7,430 bases of DNA, from contig JBILVQ010000149.1 of the NCBI GenBank assembly GCA_044370375.1, positions 1 to 7,430 of the forward strand. Reading direction: 5' to 3'. Made by a program: the position numbers and the translations under genes. The stretch comes from JBILVQ01 sp044370375. GTDB lineage: Bacteria > Bacteroidota > Bacteroidia > UBA4408. Below the pieces are notes generated by a model, which was given only the letters and a program-made list of their open reading frames with translations, was not told the origin of the DNA and did not search any database. Shown piece after piece: positions 1 to 6,900 of this stretch. Each line of letters begins with the position of its first letter. Positions within the stretch are counted from its first letter, which is position 1.

Positions 1-1
1 A

Positions 2-838
2 AGTTTGAAGAAGAATGCCAACGAATTGCTTGATATTACCATGACCACTCATCCCAATGACCCGAAAAGTTGGGCACTGGGCGGTGACTTCTCCTTTCGC
101 GATAAAGATTATGCAACCGCACAACAGCGCTTTGAACGAGCCGTTGAATTAGACAAAAGCAAATTTGCCATTTGGAGTCAGCTATTGTACGTTGATTCGG
201 AGCTTTCCGATTACAACAAAATGTTGCTTCATGGAAAAGAAGCCGTTGAATTATTTCCCAACGAACCCTCCGTTTATTTGCTTTATGGTTTGGCTTTGAT
301 GCAGAAAAAACAAAACGAGGAAGCAAAAAATATTCTGGAGCAGGGAGTGAAATTGGTGGTTGACAACGATCCGCTTACTGCACAGTTTTATGCCAATTTG
401 GGCGATGTTTATTACCGTATGAAGCAAATGGAACAGTCGGATAAGGCCTACGAAGATGCCCTGGCCCTGACGCCCAACGATACTTACGTGTTGAACAATT
501 ATTCCTATTACCTCTCATTGCGAAAGGAAAAATTAGACAAAGCAGAAGTCATGTCTAAAAAGGCCAATGAATTAAATCCCGGAAGTTCTTCTTATGAGGA
601 TACTTACGGATGGATTTTATACGTTCAGGGTAAATATGATGACGCTTTAATTTGGCTCAATAAAGCCTATGAGCATGGAGGAAGCAAAAGTGCAGTTATT
701 TTAGAGCACATTGGCGATGTGTATTTTAAGCTACAGCAACCCGAAAAAGCCCTTGAATATTGGATTCGCGCCAAGGATACCGGTACGGGTTCAGACTTCT
801 TGGAGCAAAAAGTTCAACAAAAAATTCTGGTAGAATAA
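2..838 (+). CDS. Tetratricopeptide-repeat protein, C-terminal part (5' end off the window)
   Basis: The reading frame is open to the left edge, so the gene begins upstream; the TTG at 5 lies mid-repeat context and is not a credible start. The visible ~278 residues are almost entirely TPR helices. Counting from that TTG, repeats fall near residues 22-50, 56-84, 90-118, 127-157, 161-192, 199-226 and 231-259, with typical small/aromatic positions (for example ANLGDVYYRMKQMEQSDKAY and EHIGDVYFKLQQPEKALEYW) and N-P turns between repeats. TPRs are protein-binding scaffolds; the sequence gives no enzyme motif. It is the first visible gene of a + strand operon, ending 7 bases before the DUF4292 lipoprotein. 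From memory, a long TPR protein in front of DUF4292 and an EnvC-like gene is a common Bacteroidota arrangement, which suggests an envelope role. Whether it is exported cannot be judged without its N-terminus. TPR identity is certain; function is not. Confidence 0.93.
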   Translation, partial: SLKKNANELLDITMTTHPNDPKSWALGGDFSFRDKDYATAQQRFERAVELDKSKFAIWSQLLYVDSELSDYNKMLLHGKEAVELFPNEPSVYLLYGLALMQKKQNEEAKNILEQGVKLVVDNDPLTAQFYANLGDVYYRMKQMEQSDKAYEDALALTPNDTYVLNNYSYYLSLRKEKLDKAEVMSKKANELNPGSSSYEDTYGWILYVQGKYDDALIWLNKAYEHGGSKSAVILEHIGDVYFKLQQPEKALEYWIRAKDTGTGSDFLEQKVQQKILVE

Positions 839-845
839 GCATTCG

Positions 846-1712
846 TTGATTCCACTGCTAAAAATAAATCCGGCCTTTTTGTTGTTGCCTCTGCTGGCAT
901 TCAGTTTGTATTCCTGCAGAACCACCAAAAGACCACCATTGGCAAGAACCGCAGATTCTTTGGCAAGGGCAGAGCTGAGCAAAAGTCAAGTCCGTGGACC
1001 GCGTATGCTTTCACAACTCATGCACAACAGTGAATTTAATTACGACTATCTCAGTTCTAAATTCACGGCCGATGTTACCATGGATGGACAAAGCAATTCC
1101 TTTAATGTAAATGTGCGGGCCAAAAAAGACAGTATCTTATGGATGTCCTTTTCTTTGCTGGGGATAGAAGGAGCAAGGATGATTGCTACGGTCGATTCGG
1201 TGAAGTTTATAGACAGAATCAACAAGAAGTTTTTTGCAGGTGATTATAATTACATCAGTCAACTGGTCAACACTGAAGTAGATTTTGAGCTGATGCAATC
1301 GGTATTGATTGGCAACAGTGTGGAGTTTTATGATGAGGATGAAAAGTTGAAAGCATCCGTTGATTCATCCTACCATTTGCTGAGTACCATCCGCAGGAAA
1401 AAAATAAAAAGGCTTTTGAACAAAGCCCCTGAAAATGTTAATTTCAAAGAGTTGGTACAAAGAATCTGGATAGTTCCGCAGAACTACAAAATTGCACATA
1501 TTGTAATCAACGACTTTAATTCATCGCGGACCTTTCAGGCCGATTACTCCGATTTTCAAATGGTAGATTCCCTGCTATTCCCCTTTAAGGCAACATTTTT
1601 GATAGCAGCGCAAAAGAACATTCAGGTTTTGATTAACTACTCAAAGGTGTTAAGAGAAAAGCCACAATCCTTTAGTTTCAGCATTCCAGAAGGCTATGAT
1701 AAAATCAGGTAA
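846..1712 (+). CDS. DUF4292-family envelope lipoprotein
   Basis: The 288-residue protein has a type II signal peptide: a hydrophobic core at residues 10-22 ends in L-Y-S-C with the lipidated cysteine at C24. The mature part matches my memory of the DUF4292 (PF14125) pattern, with an N-V-x-V-R-x-K-K-D-S-I-L-W-M-S stretch near residues 87-101, then LLGIEGARM (104-112) and a later beta-rich C-terminal half. DUF4292 proteins are thought to have a LolA/LolB-like fold, which would mean handling lipoproteins or lipids; that is family-level inference. C24 is followed by R-T-T-K, not the S-D/E-D/E type signal that sends Bacteroidota lipoproteins to the cell surface, so I expect it to face the periplasm. 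The start is TTG at 846: an in-frame TAG at 831-833 blocks any longer form and no ATG lies between. It sits 7 bases after the TPR gene and overlaps the next gene by 17 bases, indicating coupled expression. Confidence 0.88.
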   Translation: MIPLLKINPAFLLLPLLAFSLYSCRTTKRPPLARTADSLARAELSKSQVRGPRMLSQLMHNSEFNYDYLSSKFTADVTMDGQSNSFNVNVRAKKDSILWMSFSLLGIEGARMIATVDSVKFIDRINKKFFAGDYNYISQLVNTEVDFELMQSVLIGNSVEFYDEDEKLKASVDSSYHLLSTIRRKKIKRLLNKAPENVNFKELVQRIWIVPQNYKIAHIVINDFNSSRTFQADYSDFQMVDSLLFPFKATFLIAAQKNIQVLINYSKVLREKPQSFSFSIPEGYDKIR

Positions 1713-2997
1713 TCGCTCCCTTGTTTTTTTGATCGCTTTTGGTCTGATATTGTCGGGCTTTTTTCTGTCGGCTCAAAGCAACAAAAAGGAGCTGGAGTCG
1801 CGCAAAAACCAATTGCAGAAAGAGATTGATCAGGCCAATAAATTGTTGAGCCAAACCAAAAAGAACAAACGTTTATCGCTTAGTCAGTTGGTGGCGCTCA
1901 ACAATAAAATTGCCAAAAGGGAAGAAATGATTGCCACCATTAATGGTGAGTTAAAGGAATTATCGAACCAAATAGAAGGCAATGAGCGGGAAATTAACAA
2001 GCTGGAAGGGGAGTTAACCCAACTGAAAAAAGAATATGCCCAAATGGTGTATGTAGCATGGAAAAACAGGAATGCTTACGATAAAATTATGTTCTTGTTT
2101 TCGTCCAGAGATTTTAATCAGGCCTACAAAAGGATTCGATATTTTCAGCAATATGCCGACTACCGCAAGATGCAGGCAGCCATGATTGATAGCACCAAAG
2201 CCCATATTTTAGACAACAATAAAAAGTTGGGTGAAAGAAAAATGGCGCAGAATAATTTGCTGGATTCAAAGGAGAATGAAAAGCAAAAGTTAACGAAAGA
2301 GAAATCGCAGAAAGAGGAAGCTCTTGTTGGATTGCAAAAGCGCGAGAAACAATTGAAGGCCGATTTAAAGAAAAAGCAGAGCGATGCCAATAAATTGAAT
2401 GCGGCCATTAAACGGATTATTGAAGAAGAGGTGCGCAAGGCAAGAGAAGAGGCCGCCAAAGCAGCAGCGGCTAAGCCTAAACCCAAACCCAAGCCAAGCG
2501 ATCCGAAAGCGAAGACCACGGTGGAGCCAACCAAGGCCGAAAAGGAACCCATGAAGTTGATGTTGACACCCGAAGCCGAGAAACTATCCAATAGCTTTGA
2601 GGCCAACAAGAACAAACTGCCATGGCCTGTTGCTGAAGGCGTGATTTCGGGGTGGTTTGGTGAGCATGACCATCCGGTACTGAAAGGCATCAAAGTAAAA
2701 AACAATGGGATTGATATCACCACCAGACCGGGAGCCTCTTCAAGGGCTATTTTTGATGGCGAAGTATCGGGGGTGGTAAGTATTCCCGGTGCCGGTAAAG
2801 CAGTGATCATCCGTCATGGAGAATACTTAACCGTTTATTCTAACTTGCAGGAAACGAATGTAAAGAGAGGGGATAAGGTGAAGACCAAACAGGTGATAGG
2901 ATCGGTAATGGCCGATGAGGATGGTAAGGGAGAAATACATTTTGAAATTTGGAAAGGCTCAGTATTGTTGAATCCAACCGCCTGGATCATTAAATAA
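1696..2997 (+). CDS. envC: EnvC-like murein hydrolase activator with degenerate LytM (M23) domain
   Basis: The 433-residue protein has a signal peptide (hydrophobic 9-24, cleavage likely near A26). Residues ~30-250 form a long charged coiled coil, split by a less helical part near 115-160. A lysine/proline/alanine-rich linker (~252-285, with the run AKPKPKPKPSDPK) leads to a C-terminal LytM/M23 domain (~308-433). This is the EnvC (COG4942) layout. Active M23 enzymes bind zinc through HxGxD and HxH. Here the first histidine is N336 (NNGID 336-340), the usual YxHL histidine is N383 (YSNL), and HxH reads H415-F-E417. The domain is therefore probably not catalytic and instead activates a periplasmic N-acetylmuramoyl-L-alanine amidase, usually under control of FtsEX at the division site; neither partner is in this window. 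The ATG at 1696 gives a clean signal peptide, has AGAAGG just upstream, and lies inside the DUF4292 gene, so translational coupling is likely. Confidence 0.9.
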   Translation: MIKSGNRSLVFLIAFGLILSGFFLSAQSNKKELESRKNQLQKEIDQANKLLSQTKKNKRLSLSQLVALNNKIAKREEMIATINGELKELSNQIEGNEREINKLEGELTQLKKEYAQMVYVAWKNRNAYDKIMFLFSSRDFNQAYKRIRYFQQYADYRKMQAAMIDSTKAHILDNNKKLGERKMAQNNLLDSKENEKQKLTKEKSQKEEALVGLQKREKQLKADLKKKQSDANKLNAAIKRIIEEEVRKAREEAAKAAAAKPKPKPKPSDPKAKTTVEPTKAEKEPMKLMLTPEAEKLSNSFEANKNKLPWPVAEGVISGWFGEHDHPVLKGIKVKNNGIDITTRPGASSRAIFDGEVSGVVSIPGAGKAVIIRHGEYLTVYSNLQETNVKRGDKVKTKQVIGSVMADEDGKGEIHFEIWKGSVLLNPTAWIIK

Positions 2998-3162
2998 TTT
3001 TTTAGTCCATAAAAGGTGCATTTGCTTACTGCGAAGTTGATAAAGCCCATTTAATTAAAACCATTATTGGGTAGGTGATAATTCTGTTAAAATTGGCCAT
3101 AATAATTTTAGAATTTAAATAGATAATCTTTGTTTAAATAAGCCCAACAAGCATTTACGCAA
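2998..3162. other. AT-rich intergenic stretch between convergent operons, no gene seen
   Basis: No ORF, tRNA or recognisable RNA could be found here. A run of six T follows the EnvC stop (2998-3003) but no stable stem precedes it. The only notable structure is a 7-bp inverted repeat, TAAAATT at 3088-3094 and AATTTTA at 3104-3110 around a 9-base loop; it is all A/T and would be weak. I cannot point to a clear terminator for the upstream operon. Confidence 0.5.
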
Positions 3163-3184
3163 CAACTCCATTGAAGCGGTATCT
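3163..3184 (+). repeat. Degenerate outlying copy of the palindromic unit
   Basis: The stretch CTCCATTGAAGCGGTATC resembles the array unit CTCCATAGGAGCGGTATC, but mismatches in the right arm break the palindrome. It sits about 51 bases before the first intact unit, close to the ~49-base period of the array, so it may be a decayed founder or edge copy. The match is short and could be chance. Confidence 0.4.
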
Positions 3185-3215
3185 TCACCACGCTCCAAGC
3201 TGGCACCAATCAGGT

Positions 3216-3287
3216 AGCTCCATAGGAGCGATATACTCATAACAAAGCCTTAAAGATTAGCCTAAGCTCCGTTAGGAGCGATATATC
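3216..3287 (+). repeat. Palindrome dimer 1 (A1-B1), 72 bp
   Basis: Type A core at 3217-3229 and type B core at 3266-3279 flank a 36-base spacer. It differs from dimer 3 at only two of 72 positions (3231 and 3281, A here and G there); both fall at the same place, the second base after each core, so both units of this dimer read GATAT. In B1 an alternative stem, CCTAA (3261-3265) with TTAGG (3272-3276), competes with the main one. Confidence 0.85.
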
Positions 3288-3310
3288 AAATCCTCAAGTC
3301 CTCCCTTACC

Positions 3311-3382
3311 AGCTCCATAGGAGCGGTATCTACCTAACCAAAAACCAAACCTTAGCATGAGCTCCGTTAGGAGCGGTATATC
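3311..3382 (+). repeat. Palindrome dimer 2 (A2-B2), 72 bp, divergent spacer
   Basis: Type A core at 3312-3324 and type B core at 3361-3374. The cores are perfect and the spacer is again exactly 36 bases, but it matches the spacer of dimer 3 at only 22 of 36 positions by hand alignment. Both units read GGTAT. The gap to dimer 1 is 3 bases shorter than the gap to dimer 3, which explains the single 46-base step. Confidence 0.85.
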
Positions 3383-3408
3383 CCCAAGTCCTCAAGTTCT
3401 CCCTTAAC

Positions 3409-3480
3409 AGCTCCATAGGAGCGGTATACTCATAACAAAGCCTTAAAGATTAGCCTAAGCTCCGTTAGGAGCGGTATATC
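3409..3480 (+). repeat. Palindrome dimer 3 (A3-B3), 72 bp
   Basis: Type A core at 3410-3422 and type B core at 3459-3472, with a 36-base spacer identical to that of dimer 1 apart from the first post-core change. The segment before it (CTCAAGTTCTCCCTTAAC, ending at 3408) closely matches the one before dimer 2 (CTCAAGTCCTCCCTTACC), so the full repeated unit is about 98 bp. Confidence 0.85.
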
Positions 3481-3489
3481 TTCGGCAAA

Positions 3490-3529
3490 CCTCAAACAAA
3501 TGGTTTTGCAAAATAAAACAATGAACCAT
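3490..3529 (-). terminator. Possible weak terminator after the minus-strand operon
   Basis: Read on the - strand, ATGGTT (3529-3524) pairs with AACCAT (3505-3500). The stem extends by 3 pairs (3519-3521 with 3506-3508) across a 2-base bulge, leaving a 10-base loop. The T-rich stretch TTGTTTG follows. It lies about 10 bases after the stop of the 135-codon gene, the right place for transcript end. The stem is A/T-rich and the T run is interrupted, so this is only a candidate. Confidence 0.3.
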
Positions 3530-3538
3530 CTTCCTAAC

Positions 3539-3946
3539 CTATTGCCTCCTGAAATTCTTTAAAGAATAAAATTCCCTCAACTGTCCGCTCTTCTGTTTTA
3601 ACCCCCAAAACCTTCTCCTAAACAACTGTGGCTCCTTGGTTACATCCAAACATTGACAATCAAAACTAATCCATAAATTCCTTCCCTTTTTTCGATATTG
3701 CCCCATACATGCATTCTTCGTCCTTAGCTGTTCAACTTCATCAAAATAATCCAACAGACAAATGCCTTCACTAAAAACCTTTAACTCAAATCTTTCCTTA
3801 TTGCCTTTGCCTTTGGCCGTATATGTTGCATAAACCTCACCCAAAGAATCCGGTACACATTCAATTATTTTTTCCAGACCAGGGATTAACCTTGTCCCCA
3901 ACAAAACCCAAAGGAGAGGGGCGCTAAGTAAAATTCTGAAATCCAT
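3539..3946 (-). CDS. Unrecognised small exported protein, downstream partner of the T9SS protein
   Basis: I do not recognise this 135-residue protein. Residues 4-22 (ILLSAPLLWVLLG core) look like a signal peptide or a single N-terminal membrane anchor; no lipobox cysteine sits at its end. The rest is short and looks beta-rich, with five cysteines (C30, C63, C80, C97, C99), a C-x-G-x-Y segment at 80-84 followed by a W92-containing strand, and a strongly basic tail (RRR at 110-112, then K/R to the end). The pattern is loosely like small lipocalin-type beta proteins, but that is a guess. The ATG at 3944-3946 is only 5 bases after the stop of the 1118-residue secreted protein, so the two are almost surely co-transcribed and probably translationally coupled. 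An intact frame, sensible start and operon position support a real gene. Type B T9SS substrates are often followed by PorP/SprF-family genes; this one is too short and shows no such features. Confidence 0.75.
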   Translation of the reverse strand: MDFRILLSAPLLWVLLGTRLIPGLEKIIECVPDSLGEVYATYTAKGKGNKERFELKVFSEGICLLDYFDEVEQLRTKNACMGQYRKKGRNLWISFDCQCLDVTKEPQLFRRRFWGLKQKSGQLREFYSLKNFRRQ

Positions 3947-3951
3947 TCCGG

Positions 3952-6900
3952 CTAGTCTACCAGCGTCACCGTCCCAACCCTGTGATAATCATCACCAGCG
4001 CCTGTGGTGAAAAAAACCTCATATACATAAACATCCGACTTTACCGGACTACCCATGTACTTCCCATCCCAGGCCTTAGAAGGCTCCAGTGTTTCAAATA
4101 TTTTTTCGCCCCATCGGTTATAAATACTAAATCGATAAGAAACAGCCAAGGGTTCAAAAACCCCTCTTGGTTTGAATTCAAAGGTGAATCCGCCTTTGCG
4201 GTTCCAGGCATTGGGAATAAAAATTAAAGGGAAATGTTCAACACAAACAATGTTCGATCTGCTTAACTCCTTAAAGCCATAAGGATTACCATCATTTTCT
4301 ACCGCCTCTACCAAATAACAAAATCGTCCATCTCGTGGCAAGCTATCAATCACATCCTCCTCAAAAAATAATTCATCACCACCAACCTCACCAATATAAT
4401 AACGGTTGGTACCAAACTTATCATCGCAATGATAGATCCTGTATTTCTCCACATTGGCAGGCCATTGCAAATAAGGGGTCCATTTCAAACGATTATAAAA
4501 ACCCGGAACCGTTTTAGCTTCCAGCAATATGCTTTGTCCAATATTACTTGGGTCAGAAAAGTTTCCGCAATTGTCAATCAGAATAATTTCATAGCGGTAA
4601 TAAGCCTCCTGCGCGGTAATAAATTCATCAATGTAATCAATAAAGGGATTCAAAGGATCCAAAAGATAGGGGCCTAAACTATCTTTCTCTCCATTGATCA
4701 TGTTTAAGCGGACAATCCAAAAGGAAGAAACATCAGCGCTATTGTCATAATACCCTCTTAAAGCAATGGTGAAATCATCTTCCACCGTAACATAATTCAA
4801 ATAAGTAAAATCACTCAGGTTAAGGGTGTTGGCTGCAAAGCAAATAAAATTGGAGGATGAACTTGCTCCCGTGGAGGAATAAGCCTGAACGTAGAAACAA
4901 TAATTATCACCACTGCTCAACTGATCGTAAACATAGCTGGTGTCAACAGCATTGACATTGGCAGCCACCGTAAAAGGGGAACCATTGTGCGATACCCATA
5001 CCCGATATCCGCTTAAGCTGTTTCCAAATCCGATGTAAGGAAACCAATTCATCCGCGCCTCGTTGCTACAAGAACTTACCTCCGTGCTAAGGAAAATACT
5101 CTGATGTGGGGTGCCCGGTAAAGAGATGTTCCCGCAACTATCTAATACCGCCAAGGCATAAGCCACAGGCTCAGTGGTTGCGTTCGGATTAATGATGTTC
5201 ACCAGGGTTGTCCCTACCGATACCGTATCTACCGCCAGATAAGAACCGTTGTTATAAACAAGAACAACGTATTGATATAAGTTATTGTTTGGTAGTGTGT
5301 TATTCCATCCAATGTAAACCGTTGGTCCACCACTGGCCAAGCTAATAGAATCTAATTCGGGGACCGGAGGAGGCGAATTAAAGTTAAAGGTTCTTCGTGC
5401 CACATTAGAGCCTGAAACACAACCACTGGCATCGGGAAGCTCCACCCTGAAAATGGCAGAATCAAGACAATTGGCGATGCTATCGGGATAAACAAAACCG
5501 GGCTGCTGGTCAACCAAATTCCAAGGCAAGGGTCCTTTCAAAACATCATAATTGATGGCTGCGGTAGTGGGTAAAGGATTGGAAAGCGCTGTCCAGTTTA
5601 CATCGTAATAGGTTCCGGTGATGCCCGAAATGCTGGTATAAATGGAGGCAAGGGTGTCGGAAGTTTCGCTTTTCACACGCCCCAAGCAGCCGGAGCGACT
5701 TCGTAAATAATAGTAAACCGGACCATTGTTGGCCCCTGCATTGGCATGAATGTAATTGGTTTGATTGTAATTGAAAATACTGTCGAGCAAAGTATAAGGT
5801 CCGTTCAAGGCAGAGGAAGTGTACACCAAAAAGGCATTAAAAGTTCCTTCAGGATCAGGAGGGGTTAACCAATGCAATTGCGTGGCACCATTGGCCGAAA
5901 CATCTACGCATCGTAAATCAGGAGCCTCAATCACATCAAGGGCTTCAATCACAATGGTGGCCGTAACAACACTATAATTAGGAGCAGGGCAGGCATCATC
6001 GCGAAACAAAAAAGTAAAAGTGTGCGTGTTTCTTTCCACAGCACAACCCTCCGGATAGGCAATGTGCTCACAGCCGGTTTGCCAGGTAAAGGTTGTACTC
6101 ACCGAACCCTGCGAACTGACCGGTGGCGCAGGGTTAAGCGTGGCACAGGGCGGAAAAGCACAGCCATTGTTGGGGTCGGTATAGTTGGCTCCGAATTGTC
6201 CGCCTTCCGCTCCAATCACCACCGATTGCGGAAAACCGGTAGGCAAAAAACCGGCATCAGCTCCGGTAATGGTAAAGGTTACCACATCACCGGCAGAAAC
6301 GGTATCCACAAAATCGGTGAACAAGCCGCTGACGGGGTTTTGAAAAGGCGGGGTAACCACCGGAGAAAAGTTGGCCGGACAATTTAAAATAACCACCTGA
6401 ATCTCCCTAAAAATCTCTGCAATCAATTCACCACAGCGGTAGGAGGAAACCTTTACCACCACCACAAAGGCGCCCATGGTATAAGAGGTAAAGGCCATTT
6501 CGCCTGTGAAAGGATTAAGCGTAATGGCTTGGTTATTGGGATTTTGATTGGCAGATGGAAAAGGACTGCTGAGTGAGTAGCCAACTTCCCAAGGGATGGC
6601 AGGAGGGTTACTTGCCGTAAAGCCTCCAAACAAATTATCCAAAGGATTGGCAAAAGAATAAATCAATGAATCCAAATCTGCATCAAAGGCATTCGGATTG
6701 TAAACAAAAGGGGAACCCGCACAAATGACAATGGCGGGTCTTTCTTCAAACCTTGGTGAAGTATCGTAACAAGGATTGGTATTCAGGGCATTGTGCGGAT
6801 ACATGATGGCCCGCAGCGTAAAGCCATTGCCGGGGTTTCCCGGACCATTAAAAGTAAGGGCCAAGTTGGTAATCGCTGCATTGCGGCAACAACTGGTATA

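Larger units (their letters stand above)
3216..3480 (+). repeat. Ordered array of six GCTCC/GGAGC palindromes in A-B dimers
   Basis: Six copies of a small palindrome lie in one orientation. Type A is GCTCC-ATA-GGAGC, with cores at 3217-3229, 3312-3324 and 3410-3422. Type B is GCTCC-GTTA-GGAGC, with cores at 3266-3279, 3361-3374 and 3459-3472. Every core is followed on the + strand by GRTAT (usually GGTATATC or GATATATC). The order is strictly A-B-A-B-A-B, and starts are spaced 49, 46, 49, 49 and 49 bases. Spacers are related to each other rather than unique, which argues against CRISPR. Each core could form a 5-bp stem with a 3-4 base loop in DNA or in RNA from either strand, but no T run follows. 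The array occupies the gap between two convergent operons. From memory, palindromes with this kind of core recur between genes in Bacteroidota genomes; no transposase is present here. Function unknown. Confidence 0.9.

Noticed and set aside
2471..2496. Telomere-like CCTAAACCC repeats
   Set aside because: This is simply the codon pattern of the Lys-Pro linker in the EnvC-like protein.
2160..2810. 216-codon open frame on the - strand inside the EnvC-like gene
   Set aside because: It is antisense to a clear coiled-coil/LytM gene, is low-complexity (Leu/Ser/Ala/Gly) as expected from reading Lys/Glu codons backwards, and shows no domain.
3004..3160. Promoter or small RNA in the AT-rich gap
   Set aside because: No exact TAnnTTTG with an upstream TTTG at suitable distance was found on either strand, and the only inverted repeat is all A/T.
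3216..3480. CRISPR array
   Set aside because: Repeat cores are 13-14 bases, spacers are related copies of each other (two nearly identical), and no cas gene is present.
3216..3480. REP/BIME element mobilised by a nearby RAYT transposase
   Set aside because: All units share one orientation rather than alternating inverted pairs, and no transposase is present in the window; a distant one cannot be excluded.
3504..3513. Perfect 10-bp palindrome TTTTGCAAAA as an operator
   Set aside because: It sits downstream of genes on both sides, is A/T-rich, and is partly explained by the hairpin proposed as a terminator.
6022..6387. 121-codon open frame on the + strand inside the large T9SS gene
   Set aside because: It is an Arg/Gly-rich shadow in the GC-rich part of a well-supported opposite-strand gene, with no motif.
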